From contig OX104127.1 of NCBI GenBank assembly GCA_944470555.2, positions 49,280,934-49,344,933 of the forward strand: a stretch of DNA of 64,000 nucleotides, in the 5' to 3' direction. Origin of the DNA: Heterobilharzia americana. Lineage: Eukaryota; Platyhelminthes; Trematoda; Strigeidida; Schistosomatidae. The notes below the pieces were generated by a model, which was given only the letters and a program-made list of their open reading frames with translations, was not told the DNA's origin and did no database searches. The position numbers and the translations under genes are program-made. This document shows, piece after piece, positions 1-10,872 of this stretch (its first letter is position 1; each line of letters opens with the position of its first letter).

Positions 1-198
1 CAGCAGCGTCCAACATTATTTATTTACCTTTACCGTAGATCGAGAGTTCAAATTCCAATGGATGAGTACATCACCCCCGCTAAATGCTCCCTACTCAGTT
101 ATCCGCGGTCGTTTTAGAGCTTAACGATCAGTCAGAATTAAAGTGGGACCCGACATCATTGACTAACGGTTCATGTTGCCACACCTCATATCACGATA
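1..198. other. Intronic sequence, nothing recognised
   Basis: This is the left edge of the window. No coding similarity or repeat could be assigned. It presumably belongs to the intron upstream of the first dynein exon seen at 4558, because no dynein-like coding sequence was found before that point. Confidence 0.4.
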
Positions 199-900
199 TC
201 AAGATAGAAGCCATACAAATGAAAGGTAGATAAAAAGAATACCAAAAGGGGTTGGAATATGGAACTCTAGGTTAGCACCTAGAGTTTCAAGCCACCAATT
301 TTTGTTGTTTTCTAACCCAGAACCGAAAAGCCTACATCTCCATTTACTGCTCACATCGACAGCCAGCGTCTTCATGGACTGATGCCATGCTTCTATCTGG
401 CCACTTTTAGCCCTTTTCCATCCCGGAACTACCTTAGCTAACACTGTGCGATAAGGCAGACAGTGACTAGGCATGCGTAACATATGTCCTAACCACTTGA
501 GGCGATGACGGTCCACAACCTCATCAACTACCTTTCGTCTATTCGCTAGAACTCTACATCGGACTTCGACGTTACTAACGTGGTCCCACCACACCAAGCC
601 TATGCCACGAAGATAATGGTGGTAGAACACCAGAAGCCTTCTGCCTTCAACGGCAGTGTTTCATAGCCATGCAGTAAAATAGGGCAAACTGCTGCACGGT
701 ACACTCGACCCGTAACAGCCACTCGTATATTACTGTGGCACCATGAATGACAATTTGACAAGGGACAGGAGAGCCATTTTATCCTTGCTGAGATTTCGTT
801 GATTACTGGTACACTAGGTCTACTCTAGCCTCCCATACAAGTGAAGTGATCAACAAACCGAGACGCTTCATTCCTCATTGTTAGACGCAGCACCTATGCA
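199..900 (-). mobile_element. LINE-A 3' fragment (RT C-terminal region)
   Basis: On the minus strand the 143-residue open stretch at 199-630 contains RLKWLGHMLRMPSHCLPYRT and a WKR...WHQSMK segment. This is the conserved C-terminal tail that follows the reverse transcriptase in the abundant schistosome non-LTR family called LINE-A here. Sequence to about 900 continues the same protein upstream with stops and frameshifts (YLGS-like and YGCETW-like positions are decayed). It is a 5'-truncated dead copy, with the tail better kept than the RT. The same tail recurs at 2600-3350, 16360-16600, 40800-41530 and 51360-51990. RTE/SR2-like affiliation is inferred. Confidence 0.7.
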
Positions 901-1319
901 AACCAGTCTAGGGGCATTAATTTGAACTTGGGTGAGGAGAAAGGCATTCCAAATATTCTCAAATTGCCAGTGTTCTGGTGTTCATCAAAAATCTCCATTC
1001 TCCCCGTTTTTCTTTACCATTTCCACCGGTATACTTCTAAATTTCTCACTCTCTTCGTTTAGATTTAAAAGACTCACCTTCTCTCAGGAAACTGATTAGT
1101 TGAAACTTACCATAATTGAAATATATCCGTAAAACCCCAATAGAGTAAAAATCTACCTTATTACTAGGCGCGGACCATACGAACGTATTTCCTCCATAAA
1201 CAACGTACTCGTTGTCGAACTTACTTGTTTCTTAATTCTCATATCCTGATAATGATGCTTACAGAATTAGGCATTCCACTGAATATGATCAATTCGCTAG
1301 TGATTTACAAGTGGCGCGG
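901..1319. other. Intronic sequence, nothing recognised
   Basis: AT-rich, no open reading frame of note on either strand and no repeat that could be matched elsewhere in the window. Confidence 0.35.
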
Positions 1320-1570
1320 TTCATTTTGACATTTTTCACAGCTGATTAGTTTTTCAACTGGCCAACTGTGGTGTCAACAAGGTTTCTAGTGAAAACCACC
1401 CGTCAACCATGATCCCAGGGTGTGTTATCTGGTGTAGATGTGTCTCTTGATCACTCTGATCTGGGTAGGGAAATCTACAGATCAACATGAGGGTTTCTAA
1501 CTTATTAAGTTGTTCAGTAGTATACTTCACTTTCTGAATTTCTAGTTCCGATAGTATTGGTTGATGCATA
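1320..1570. repeat. Dispersed repeat X, copy 1
   Basis: The stretch beginning near a TGATTAGTTTTTCAACTG segment and ending after TTGTTCAGTAGTATACTTCAC is matched, diverged but collinear, at 46440-46650 and in part at 36055-36200. It has no recognisable coding content or tRNA-like head. A 71-residue minus open frame here is taken as chance. The family is unidentified. Confidence 0.5.
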
Positions 1571-1584
1571 TTTTTGTACTTGTC

Positions 1585-1690
1585 GACACTCGTTAGTAAG
1601 GAGTACCTGCAACCTCGACGGAAATGATATCTCCTTTGAGATTCAAACCTGTTATCATTGTGCTATTCAAGCCATGATTGACCTCCTGTA
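1585..1690 (-). mobile_element. F3 hammerhead SINE, decayed copy
   Basis: Read on the minus strand it shows the F3 layout: a B-box-like TTTGAATCTC segment, the CGAGGTTGCAGGTACTCCTT segment, then a remnant of a hammerhead core. The core reads CTAACGA instead of CTGACGA, and the GAAAC box is replaced by A-rich sequence, so no ribozyme is expected. The family is defined by better copies at 21570-21830 and 26785-27000. Confidence 0.5.
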
Positions 1691-1934
1691 GGAATGGATT
1701 AACAATAATTATAATAGAAATAATGATAATGATAAATCTTCGATGTCTTCATCTTGAATTAACTCTAAGGATCATGAACTTCTCGGTCATATTAATGACA
1801 AACGCCAAGGTGTTTTTTTGTGTTCATCTACCTGGTACTTCCTGTATTTGTGATATTAAGAAATATGACGACTTGAAACAACTGAAGCACTTACGTGCAA
1901 CGCTCTACACTGATTTGTCTACCTGTTTATTGAA

Positions 1935-2115
1935 TGCTTTATGCTTCAGATCGGCATGGTTGGGTACAATAGTGACTAAGTTAAAGCGATCACTGTTGGG
2001 TTCAAGTCTCAGTGGGAACATCAGCCGCCGCTGATGCAAGTTCATCCAGCTGACGAGCTGTTAATGGGACGAAACGCACATCCTGGATTCCACTGCTAGT
2101 CATTATCCATGATCA
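1935..2115 (+). mobile_element. F1 (Smα-like) hammerhead SINE
   Basis: A degenerate tRNA-like head with a B-box (GGGTTCAAGTCTC near 1998) is followed by a hammerhead motif. CTGACGA lies at 2050-2056 and GAAAC at 2071-2075. The predicted cleavage triplet is ATC before CTGG, and the tail CCACTGCTAGTCA is typical of F1. Helix II is weakened (GCTG opposite GGAC) and G16.2 is A, so activity is doubtful. An open frame of 118 codons covering the region is coincidental. Confidence 0.7.
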
Positions 2116-2324
2116 GTTTTAAATTACACCCTTATATTGTTCAGCAGCATGCTTCATTAGTTTATGATGGTATTGTGTTACCGATCTTAATTAAACGGTT
2201 CCAAACGAAAATTCTGTTAATACCATGGTTTTGTAACTGAGTATGCTCAACGTTGAGAAGTGTCAACATGAAATTTTCAATTCACAGTTGATTTACAAAT
2301 GATTCATTTATTACAACTTGGGGA

Positions 2325-2565
2325 TTTATGGGGACTTATTTATTGATTTCAGGTTGATATTCATCATAGACTGACATCAGTAAGAGAGAACCATTGAAAA
2401 CCTGAGAACACTGGATAGCAGTTACCTTTTAGTATGAGACTCCCTATCAGCGCGTACCCATGACACGGCCACGGATCGAACCCAGTACATTCAGATGAAG
2501 ACGCTGACAAAATGAAGGGTCTTCTGAACGTTCTGAGCAGAAACCTGAGTACCTTTGGCATGTGT
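2325..2565 (-). mobile_element. F2 hammerhead SINE, decayed copy
   Basis: In plus-strand reading it has the F2 signature order: TTTATGGGGA, ATTGATTTCAGGTT, ATTCATCA, CTGACATCAG, CCATTGAAAACCTGAG, CACTGGATAGC, AGTATGAGACTCC. The ribozyme strand is minus. The catalytic core is disrupted by an inserted triplet-like change (CTGATAGGGA) and GAAAC has become GTAAC. The tRNA-like head (GGATCGAACCC, reverse complement of a B-box) is present. Confidence 0.6.
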
Positions 2566-2599
2566 TTCACGCCTGACAAATGAAAGATGATACTTTAGG

Positions 2600-3355
2600 A
2601 TTGATCTGCAGCCACTCCAAGTTTAATGACAGGGAGTGAAGCGGTGGAATGTGTCAACCACTTCACTTACTTCGGGAGCTGCATCAGCCTTAACGGGTTG
2701 GTCGGTGACAGAATCTCAGCTCCCCTACTGAAAACCCGTTTGACATTTGCCAACTTGCGTCACCTGTGGCACCGGCTGACTGTCTATCAAAAGACGAGTA
2801 TACTGCGTAACAGTTCGTTCTCTCCTGTGTACGGCTGCGAGACATGGCCGTTAAAAATAGAAGACATGCAGTGAATACAGGGTTTCGATCACAGATATCT
2901 TCGCAGTATTGTTCACGTTTGGCGAATCACTGTGTGAGTGATGGTAAGGTCATGAGAAAACAGGCAAGTCGATTGATAAGGTTGTGAACCTTAGTCGCCT
3001 GAGATGGCTTGGAAATGTATTGCGTATGACAAGCCACCATCTACCTCAACGTACCACGCTAGGGGAAGTCGGATTGGGTTGAAAGGGGGTTCAGGGTGGC
3101 CAGAACAAGACGTGGCATCAGTCGATGAAACCTCTTACTGTTCGTCTGAGCCATGTGGGGGAGATGTAGACTGCCTGGCTGGGGTCTACAAGACGAAAGT
3201 AATCAGTGGTTGAGGTGACACAACTCTATCTATTTTTGTATCAGTCTTTCTTTATCCACTTGTTCTTTTTATACTACTGCAGAGTGTGACAACTTGAACT
3301 GATGCATTTGTGTGCAAGGTTCTACGTTGATTTTGTCAGCCGGTGTCAGTGATTC
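2600..3355 (+). mobile_element. LINE-A 3' fragment with terminus
   Basis: The plus frame at 2626-2874 encodes the region after the RT catalytic motif: VECVNHFTYFGSCIS, ANLRHLWHRL and YGCETWPLKIEDM. It is followed by stops and by decayed LRWLGNVLRMTSHHLP-type and WKGGSGWPEQ-type sequence to about 3213. The end contains GTGTGACAACTTGAACTGAT and GATTTTGTC, which recur at 41470-41525 and 51915-51980 and therefore mark the family's 3' terminus. It is a 5'-truncated, dead insertion. Confidence 0.75.
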
Positions 3356-4557
3356 ACTCATTTATTACACTGCACACTTATATGCCTCTGCAAGACGACC
3401 TTACTATATAAATAAATCTTATTTGACAAAAATGTACTCAAATTATCTTTCATATAGTCAATTTACATTTAATTTTGCACAACAAATTATTTTTCAATAG
3501 CTCTTCGTTAATTCCTAAACAACTCTGTTAAGGGTACCGGTTGTAATCCCAAAGAGAGTCAGTTTTTCCAGTCGATCATCTTTGTAGCTTTAAACCTATG
3601 AAAATATGCCTAATAAATGGGTTTTCTAAGACACTTGTACAAGAGGCTGATAATAGGTGCCATAACAAACTAGTCCGAGTATTTGTTATTATAATTTAGT
3701 CATTGAATGATAACCAGTTAAGATGTGAAGTCTTCATTGTTAGTTGAAATCTATCGATCAGGTATGCAGCGTTACCGTGAAGCTGAGTAACGTGATGGTA
3801 TTTATAGTATATCAGCCCAAAAGTGGAAAAAGTGAGTAACATTATTGTATATAGCTCACTCGGCTCAACAGCTTCGATTGACCCCTTATTCATTAGATTA
3901 TGACTTATAGTTCAGAGATAGTCGTATGTTTATTGAAATCCTTCATTGTCCATTATCTCATTTTGTGGCTTCATTTGGTTGTTCCATTTTTATAAGTCAT
4001 GCCGTTTCGTGGTCAGTTAACTAAGTTGCAAGTATAGATGAATCCGATTGTCTGAGATACATGGACAACAAGCACCAGACTTTGTGTTCTGTTCTAAGCA
4101 GTTAAGAAGACCGAAATGTGTGACTCATCATGTAGGTGGATTGAATGTACAAAACTGAGCAAGTATATGAGAGAACAGTCACAAGCGAGGTCAGAGTAAG
4201 GACTGAAGCAGTAGGATCGCCTTCTTAACACAGCTGCAACCCCGCGAATTTATAACAGTTATTTTGAAATGCCTCAGTCACACTTTCTGCTTGCTTTCAC
4301 TTATCAGTAGAACGTATCTGCAACCTAGAAAAAACCTTTACAACCTCAGGGCTTTGAACTTGGCCCCCTTTGTGTCGAGATTAAAGATGTTATCTTAGTT
4401 TTTATTCACTTCAATGCTGACTCTAGAAAAGACTGAATCACGTATACTGATTAGTCAGCAAATCTTGTAATTTATCTACCCTGTATTTATCACTTCATAC
4501 ATGTAGAATTTCGGTAGTTTTTTGTTACCACTTTCATTAATATGCTCCACTTTACAG
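3356..4557. other. Intron upstream of first visible dynein exon
   Basis: AT-rich intronic sequence ending in the acceptor TTTACAG at 4551-4557. No exon or identifiable repeat was found in it. Two short open frames (3312-3500 plus, 3696-3893 minus) look like chance. Confidence 0.45.
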
Positions 4558-5435
4558 GATATCACTATTGTGAAAACTATGAAATCTCCACCAGCTGGTG
4601 TACGTTTAGTTATGGAAGCTGTTTGTGTTCTAAAAGGCATTAAACCAGATCGTATTAATGATCCTGGTGGATCAGGTAAAAAAGTTGAAGATTTTTGGGG
4701 TCCATCTAAAAAATTACTTGGTGATATGAAATTTTTAGAAAACTTAAAAAATTTCGATAAAGACAATGTAGCCGCATCAATAATGAAGACAATACGTGAA
4801 CGTTACATTCCGAATCCAGATTTTAAACCAGAACGTGTTGCAGTCGCTTCAGCAGCTTGTGAAGGTTTATGTAAATGGGTGATAGCGATTGAACGTTATG
4901 ATGTAGTGGCTAAAATTGTGGCTCCAAAAAAAGAAGCCTTAGCTAAAGCAATGTCTGAGTATACAACAGCTATGAATGCATTGAATGTGAAACGTGCTGC
5001 ATTGAAAGAAGTTCAAGATCGTTTAAAACTGTTAACAGATAATTTAGAAATGAATAAACGTAAGAAAATTGAACTCGAAGATAAAGTTGATATTTGCACA
5101 AAGAAATTAGAACGTGCAGAACAATTAATTGGTGGTTTAGGCGGTGAAAAAACACGTTGGACAGAAGCAGCTAAAAATCTTGGCATACAATATATTAATC
5201 TTACTGGAGATGTATTAATCTCTAGTGGATTAGTTGCTTATCTTGGTGCATTCACATCTATATTCCGTCAAGAACAAGTTAAAATTTGGTTGAAAGAAGT
5301 TGTTAGTCATTCTATCCCATGCTCTGAAACATTCAGTTTAGTTAGTACACTCGGTAATCCAGTTGATATTAGAGCATGGAATATTGCAGGATTACCGACT
5401 GATGATTTTTCTGTTGAAAATGGAATCATTATTGC
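4558..5435 (+). CDS. DNAH7: Axonemal dynein heavy chain, exon A (stalk tip, CC2, start of AAA5)
   Basis: The exon opens after TTTACAG (phase 0) and ends before donor GTAAGT-like GTAAG at 5436. It encodes about 292 residues: the microtubule-binding domain at the stalk tip (VKTMKSPPAGVRLVMEAVC, then WGPSKKLLGD and ACEGLCKWVIAIERYDVVAK, roughly residues 1-122 of the exon), the returning coiled-coil helix CC2 (residues ~122-205, heavily charged, with ERAEQLIGGLGGEKTRW), and the beginning of AAA5 (LTGDVLISSGLVAYLGAFT, LGNPVDIRAWNIAGLPTD). The ATG at 4522 in the same frame is intronic and is not a start. The protein is a ciliary/flagellar inner-arm motor subunit. The text fits the DNAH3/7/12 group; DNAH7 is the best guess by eye, not proven. 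Upstream exons are outside the window. Confidence 0.95.
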
Positions 5436-5879
5436 GTAAGTTGCGTTACTGTTTTCTTTCATTCTCTCTTTCGATTCATTCGTTTTTAATTTTAGCTTAT
5501 TTACTTCGTTTTGAAAAAAGAAATAAAAATTTTTATCTTAGTGTATTTTTAATAAACTGTTTCGTTAGCTCAAGTTGTACTTAACTGAATTCTCGCTGTT
5601 AAATCGTTATTACACTTCTGTATAAGATTATCCAGTTCGATTTCAAAACGTCCGTCAGTCAAGTTATTTGACGTGTAATTGAGTGTTATTTAAGCAAATC
5701 ACTTGCACTGCTAATATCCAATCCATAATATGAAGTTCTAGTGAGAAGCTGGGACTGGTGGGGCAAACCACGTCAGACGTGAGGACAGATAATGAAGGAT
5801 GACATTAGATGGTGGTTGCGCTATATCATGAATTGATAGAAGTAAGAGAACATGAACCAATGGAACCAGTGGATCAATG

Positions 5880-6065
5880 GTAGCATGATCACCGCAAAAC
5901 CTGATGGTTGTGCAGTTCGATCACTGGCGGTGTTTTGAGTGCGTATTGCTGATGAGTCCCATACTAGGAAGAAACCACCATCCAGTGCTTCTAGGGTTTC
6001 TACTGGTTCTCAAAGTGATTTCAGCTCATGATGACCATTCTGAGATCAATATGTCTCCACAAACC
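5880..6065 (+). mobile_element. F2 hammerhead SINE with intact CUGAUGA/GAAA core bases
   Basis: Downstream of a B-box-like GTTCGATCACTGG (5915) lies CTGATGA at 5949-5955, a helix II GTCC...AGGA, GAAAC at 5971-5975, then ATC before CAGTGC. The F2 tail (GGTTCTCAAAG, CTCATGATGA, TCTCCACAAACCCC) follows. Conserved core bases are present, but helix III (expected ACAGCTGT) reads ACCACCAT and does not pair, and the closing pair of helix II is G-A. Activity is unlikely without rescue. Confidence 0.65.
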
Positions 6066-7067
6066 CCTCGAAACAAGAATAATTGCGGTTTTACTACTAG
6101 TAATCGGTCTGTAATTTCCAATTTTATCTTCATCAGTCACCTAAGAGAATTTTTTCTTGTTACGTGTGAATTCCGAGTAAAAGGGATGAGGTGATCAGTG
6201 CTTGCTGAGGTGAAAATCAACGGAATAACAGTCTAGACCTCAATGTTTCACTAATCGAAGTGGGAAACTATGAACTTGTATAATTTTAATCTCTTTGGAA
6301 ATTCCTATTATAACTCAGAAGACAAGTGAATGAACAAAGAATATTCTTTTCAATAACAGTGAAATGTTATAAGAAACCTCACTGTTGTTAATGCAAAATT
6401 AAAAAACATGGATATATAAGTGAACCTGAGGAAAAAGCTGTTAGAAAAACTATTTCTCAGATTTGACAGTAGTGCCAATCGATTCGCAATAAGTTAAAAT
6501 AAATCTTAATATGATGCACAATAAGTAGTATGTTTCGAAACAAGTAAATTTTGGTCTGATCTTCGTCAACTAGAACCTCCAAAACTAGTCGTAGCTGTAA
6601 AAGTCACTCTAGCCACCCCTGAGTTAACCAAACAGGTTTCTCAGTTTTTTCATCAAGTAGAGAAACCTGATTGGTTGTTTCAGTATTATTAAGGGAACCT
6701 CTAGAGTCACTCTAATAAATAAGATGTTTACGATTAAGAGCTCAAAAAACCCTGTGAAATATGTCATCCTTATTCCGATCTATTTGGTTCTGAGCAGCGC
6801 AAATTCACGTCCAGAATATATGACATTGACTACTCTTCCGTGGCCAACCTATGTCTTCCTCATCTAATCTGTGAAACTTATACTTCCAACCAATAAGACA
6901 AAAAACTGAGACAGAACTGAACAAAATCATCACAAAAAATAAATTTGTTGGGTCAGTTCCAACTGTTTCTAAAGTCACCTAACTGCCACTACAAAAGCAG
7001 TGGCCATTTTAACTCTTCTGTGTGCATGTTGCAGAACCAGTACAAACTGAATTGCTATCTCTCGTTT

Positions 7068-7205
7068 CACTAGTAGCCCATAGGATAACGTTCTGGCGTT
7101 TGAAGCGAAAAGTTCTGGGTCCGACTCTCAGTGCAGACACATCCAGCTGACGGGTCCTAAATAGGACGAAACAGGCATTCTGAATCTCACTGCTAGTCAA
7201 CACGA
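7068..7205 (+). mobile_element. F1 (Smα-like) hammerhead SINE
   Basis: The tRNA-like head has an A-box-like TAGGATAACG and GCGTTTGAAGCG, then a GGGTCCGACTCTC B-box. The ribozyme follows: CTGACGG (A9 changed to G), helix II GTCCTAAATAGGAC, GAAAC, and tail CACTGCTAGTCAAC. The A9G change in the invariant core should impair cleavage. Confidence 0.7.
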
Positions 7206-7369
7206 AGTAAGATATAACAAAAATTTAGCTGAGATTATTTGTAGTAATTTTCAACTTGGACACATTGAACTGATTTGTTTTAACGCATCTTATCTCCAAA
7301 AAACAAAATTTTGAATTTTGATGCCTTCTTCGATTGCTTTTACACTATTATACTACATTACATTTGTAG

Positions 7370-7676
7370 TAATGCAACACGTTGGCCATTAATGATAGAT
7401 CCAACTAGTCAAGCAAATAAATGGATTAAAAATATGGAGAAGAAGAATAATTTACAAGTTATCAAGTTAACAGATGCTGATTTTGTACGTACACTAGAAA
7501 ATTGTATACAATTCGGTACACCAGTATTGTTAGAAAATATCGGTGAAGAATTAGATCCAATGCTTGATTCATTACTGCTAAAGCAAACATTTAAACAAGG
7601 CGGAGCATTATGCATTAAAATAGGTGATTCTGTTGTGGAATATTCATCAGAATTTCGTTTCTACATGACAACTAAA
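7370..7676 (+). CDS. DNAH7: Axonemal dynein heavy chain, exon B (AAA5)
   Basis: Joined to exon A (GC + T gives Ala), it reads ANATRWPLMIDPTSQANKWI, then KNMEKKNNLQVIKLTDADFV, TLENCIQFGTPVLLENIGEE and LDPMLDSLLLKQTFKQGG. This is the AAA5 module typical of DNAH3/7/12-type dyneins: the MIDP..QANKWIK motif is a dynein hallmark and PVLLENIGEELDP is near invariant. Acceptor TTTGTAG, donor AAA|GTAAGA, ending in phase 0 after FYMTTK. The ATG at 7311 is upstream of the splice site and is not translated in the mature message. Confidence 0.95.
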
Positions 7677-8259
7677 GTAAGAAAAACGCAAAGTTCGTTT
7701 TCTTCTTCATCAACCTTTTTTTACTTCTCAAAGTTAACATGATTTATGAGTATTGATACAAACAACATGTGTTTCACAAAGATTAGTATACATTTAGTTT
7801 TTTGCTTATGATGTTGTAAGGTAATTGTTAGTCGAATTCCCTCACATAACAGTGATATTCTTGGTAGGCATTGCTCAAGAGACCAAGGTGAACCGAGTAA
7901 GTGTGTACATACACATCTTACCTTAGTATAATCAAGTAGACGTGTTTTACTGGTTTCATGCTAAGAGTCGATATCCATCATAACCAAGTGTATAATTCGC
8001 CCAAAGTATAAAAACCATTCTGTAATAACGGGCCGAAAAAATGAAAACGAAAATCTCTAATAAGTCTTATCGACGGTGTTATCTTACTGATAGTAAAAGA
8101 CACTTTACCTAAGGCTTATAATGTTTATGCGTAGCTCAGTTTAAGGGTTTTTTAGTGACTCGCCATCCAATTCCATACAATTCATAGTCACGAAACCATT
8201 GCATTTTAAGTGAAATCAGTTATCGTGTATTACCCCTAATATATCATATCTGTGTGTGA

Positions 8260-8450
8260 AATTATTGATTTCGTTTTGAATGATTGATGCGCTCTCCGTA
8301 AGATCTGAAAGTCTTGAGTTCGAGCCTTGACAGGGTTTCGGTTGCGTACTGCCGAGGGGTTCTATACTAGGACGAAACAACTCTCCAGTGCTCTCATACT
8401 TTAAATGGTTCTCCAAAGATGTCAGTGCGTGATGAATACTAACCTTAAAT
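8260..8450 (+). mobile_element. F2 hammerhead SINE, core-mutated
   Basis: The head B-box GAGTTCGAGCC (8316) is followed by CCGAGGG where CTGAGGA is expected (U4C and A9G), an intact helix II segment ending in AGGAC, GAAAC, and CTC before CAGTGC. The F2 tail to the GTGATGAATAC segment is present. Confidence 0.65.
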
Positions 8451-8959
8451 AGATAAATTTCCATATACTTGCACACTAAATATTTCATTTTACCAAGTAT
8501 ATGTGTTTCGGTAGTGTAATTATTCAGTTGTATATATGTATAGTTCATCTCACATGATACAAGGGTAGGAAGTCAACAGCTGTTTTTTCTTCTGCTATGT
8601 AACGTAATGAAAGACAGACTGATCGTCATCATAATCATTACCAAGATCAACATGGGACCGGACATTACTTTGTAACGGTCCAAGTTCCTACATCTATGAC
8701 AGACTGATAGTTAAAGGGTTCTGAACAATAATGGGTCTTGCGTTTAACTCAGCGGGTGACCCAAGACATAATAAAGCTTCAGCAGTTGCAGGGATATTTC
8801 GATAGTGAATTTTCAGAAAGCCAGAACCATGTGATGGAGTGGTATATTTTGCAGTTATCTGCTGAAACACATGATACTAATTCATACCAGTTTGTTTGCC
8901 GTCATGCTATGAATTGAGATACGTTTTTCGTCCATGTTCAAAAACGAGATTACTTAGTG

Positions 8960-10330
8960 TTTTCGTTCTTCGAAAAGTCATCAGTTCATTGGCAAGTCAT
9001 CAGCCTGATCTTAATATGGTGATCAGCCTTGCATATCACAATAGCCCAAAGTTTGTCCCCTCGAGGTCTTATCATACCAGAAAGGTCTGCTGGGTAGTAA
9101 TTAAACTAAAAGCAGCTACCATTATGGTGAAAATTGCTACACTATGATGTTACTCTGACGCTGCTTTCCTTAAGATAAGGGGGTTAGAAACGGTTGGCTT
9201 CAAAAATAGCACATTCTCAATACCCCGCGGTATGCCAATGACAGCGACGTAGGTTCATAGTTGGACTCGAAAGCAACAAACCAAAATCTCAAACTTGCAG
9301 AAAAACAGCAAAAAGATATCTCCTGGGCTCATCGACCACGCACCAATTCTTCTTTTTCAGGTACCTCAATAAGAACTAATCTTCTATAGTGCTGGTAGCC
9401 AGGAGATATCAGCCGCCCTCACGACTCTGTCGACACTCAAGCTCCCTCGGGTCACTATCCACCTTCCACGCCTTTGTTCTTTAGTCTTCCTTCACGTCTC
9501 TCAGTCAATAATTCTGCACCGTCTTCAATTTTTTACAGCTTCGCAGCTCTTGGGAACGACCTGAGTTATGAAGTATTTATATGGCACAGACCACTTGGAT
9601 GAAGACGCTGAGAGTCCGACTGATGCTTTAAGAATGTTTAGGATATGTTCCTCACTAGATGGAAATAGTTGTTTCAAGACTTTTCTACCTTGATACTGGG
9701 TTTGAAAATAAAGAGTGAAGTATTTAAATGTTGGCAAAATTTCAGTTCGGATACGAAAGCCTAAGTTGGTTATTACAAACGTACGCCATCTATGATGAAA
9801 GCGACTGATCATCTACCAAAGGTCAAAGATATTGCACAACAGTTCACTCAGTTATTTTTAGTATATGGTTGCGAAACATGGTTACTAAGCGTTTAGGATA
9901 TAAGGAGGTCTCAGATGTTCGACAACCAACACATTCATATAGCGTTTCCTTTGTGTCTTGTAACCCCCAAGATAGTAACATGGAGGTCATGAGTAGAGTC
10001 TGATGCTAAAGGGATCAGATAATTGATGAGGTTTTGGGCCTTCATCGACTGACTTAACTGGGATATGTATTATGCATGCCCAATAAGCGTCTACTCCAAT
10101 ACCCCATGTCAGATGAAATCAGACTAGCCAACCAGAATAAAAACATCAGATCATTTCATGAAGCTTCTAACTGTTGGTCTTGTCCGTATTCATTGAATGA
10201 AGACTTCCTAACTGTGATCCACTTGGCAACAGATATCGGTGAATGAAAATATTAGGCTACATGGCTCAAAATCGACCCCAGCAATGTATATGCGTTTACA
10301 CATTATTTCAATATTTAGATCTTATATCGC
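8960..10330 (+). mobile_element. LINE-A copy: 5' UTR piece joined to decayed 3' half
   Basis: 8970-9180 matches the 5' UTR units seen twice at 48090-48360 and 48470-48730 (CATACCAGAAAGGTCTG, CTTTCCTTAAGATAA). 9280-9560 matches 48830-49100 (CAAAATCTCAAACTT, AGATATC, GTCACTATCCACCTTCCAC, GGAACGACCTGA). Instead of endonuclease and RT, the sequence then runs into a strongly decayed C-terminal region (TATGGTTGCGAAACATGG at about 9865, as in YGCETW). A large internal deletion is the simplest reading. Confidence 0.55.
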
Positions 10331-10489
10331 TATTTGCTTAACAGCCTTTTTATCTCTTCTCATACCTTCTTGAGATAGATTTCTTTTGACTGTTCCATCT
10401 TCTGTTTTGCTGCGTTATATCTTCATGTACTGACTTAAGGTGTGGAAATTTGAGCTGTTATGCAGTAAAGTCGCATCTCATCCTGATAC

Positions 10490-10790
10490 TAACTGACTGC
10501 TGGTTTATGGAGCTTGATTGATTTCAAAGTAGTATTCATCGTGGATTAACGTAATTTGGAGAACTATTTAAGAACGTAGGAAGACTTAACAGCTGTTTCG
10601 CCTTAGTATGAGACGCCCCAGCAGTGAACACACATGACTCTATGAAGTTCCGTTGTGAGCACTTCACCACTCGGGCACTGAGTGGGAATCCGATAGTTCA
10701 CATTTTCCTATTTCTGTCAATTTGTGATGTAGTGTGACCAAAATCCAATGTGCTCTATCAGTATTTATCTCTAAACCCAACTTGTTTAAC
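10490..10790 (-). mobile_element. F2 hammerhead SINE, core-mutated
   Basis: Plus-strand text follows F2 order (TATTCATCGTGGATTAACG, CAGCTGTTTCGCC, TAGTATGAGACG, CAGCAGTG, then TTCACCACTCGGGCACTGAGTG). On the minus strand the core is CTGGGGC (A6G, A9C). GAAAC and the ACAGCTGT helix III are kept, but the cleavage triplet has become GTT. Confidence 0.6.
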
Positions 10791-10872
10791 CCTACAGGTT
10801 TTATTAAAATAGTAGAATATATTTATAGTCCGCTGCTGTCTGTTTACATCCTATCTTTTTTGTCGCTTTTAG

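Larger units (their letters stand above)
5436..7369 (+). other. Dynein intron A-B
   Basis: A 1,934-base intron with donor GTAAG at 5436 and acceptor TTTGTAG at 7363-7369. It holds an F2 copy (5880-6065) and an F1 copy (7068-7205), annotated separately. At 6630-6667 there is a short perfect inverted repeat (CAGGTTTCTC ... GAGAAACCTG). The rest is unassigned AT-rich sequence. Confidence 0.7.
7677..10872 (+). other. Dynein intron B-C
   Basis: A 3,196-base intron, donor GTAAGA at 7677 and acceptor GCTTTTAG at 10865-10872. It contains an F2 copy (8260-8450), a LINE-A 5' UTR piece and decayed 3' part (8960-10330), and another F2 copy (10490-10790). 7740-8260 and 8550-8960 show nothing recognisable. 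Confidence 0.7.

Noticed and set aside
4522..4557. ATG-initiated start for the 305-codon dynein frame
   Set aside because: The first 12 codons are intron; the acceptor at 4556-4557 and the family alignment place the exon start at 4558.
8346..8400. F2 hammerhead as an active ribozyme
   Set aside because: U4C and A9G both hit invariant positions, so only the element, not activity, is claimed.
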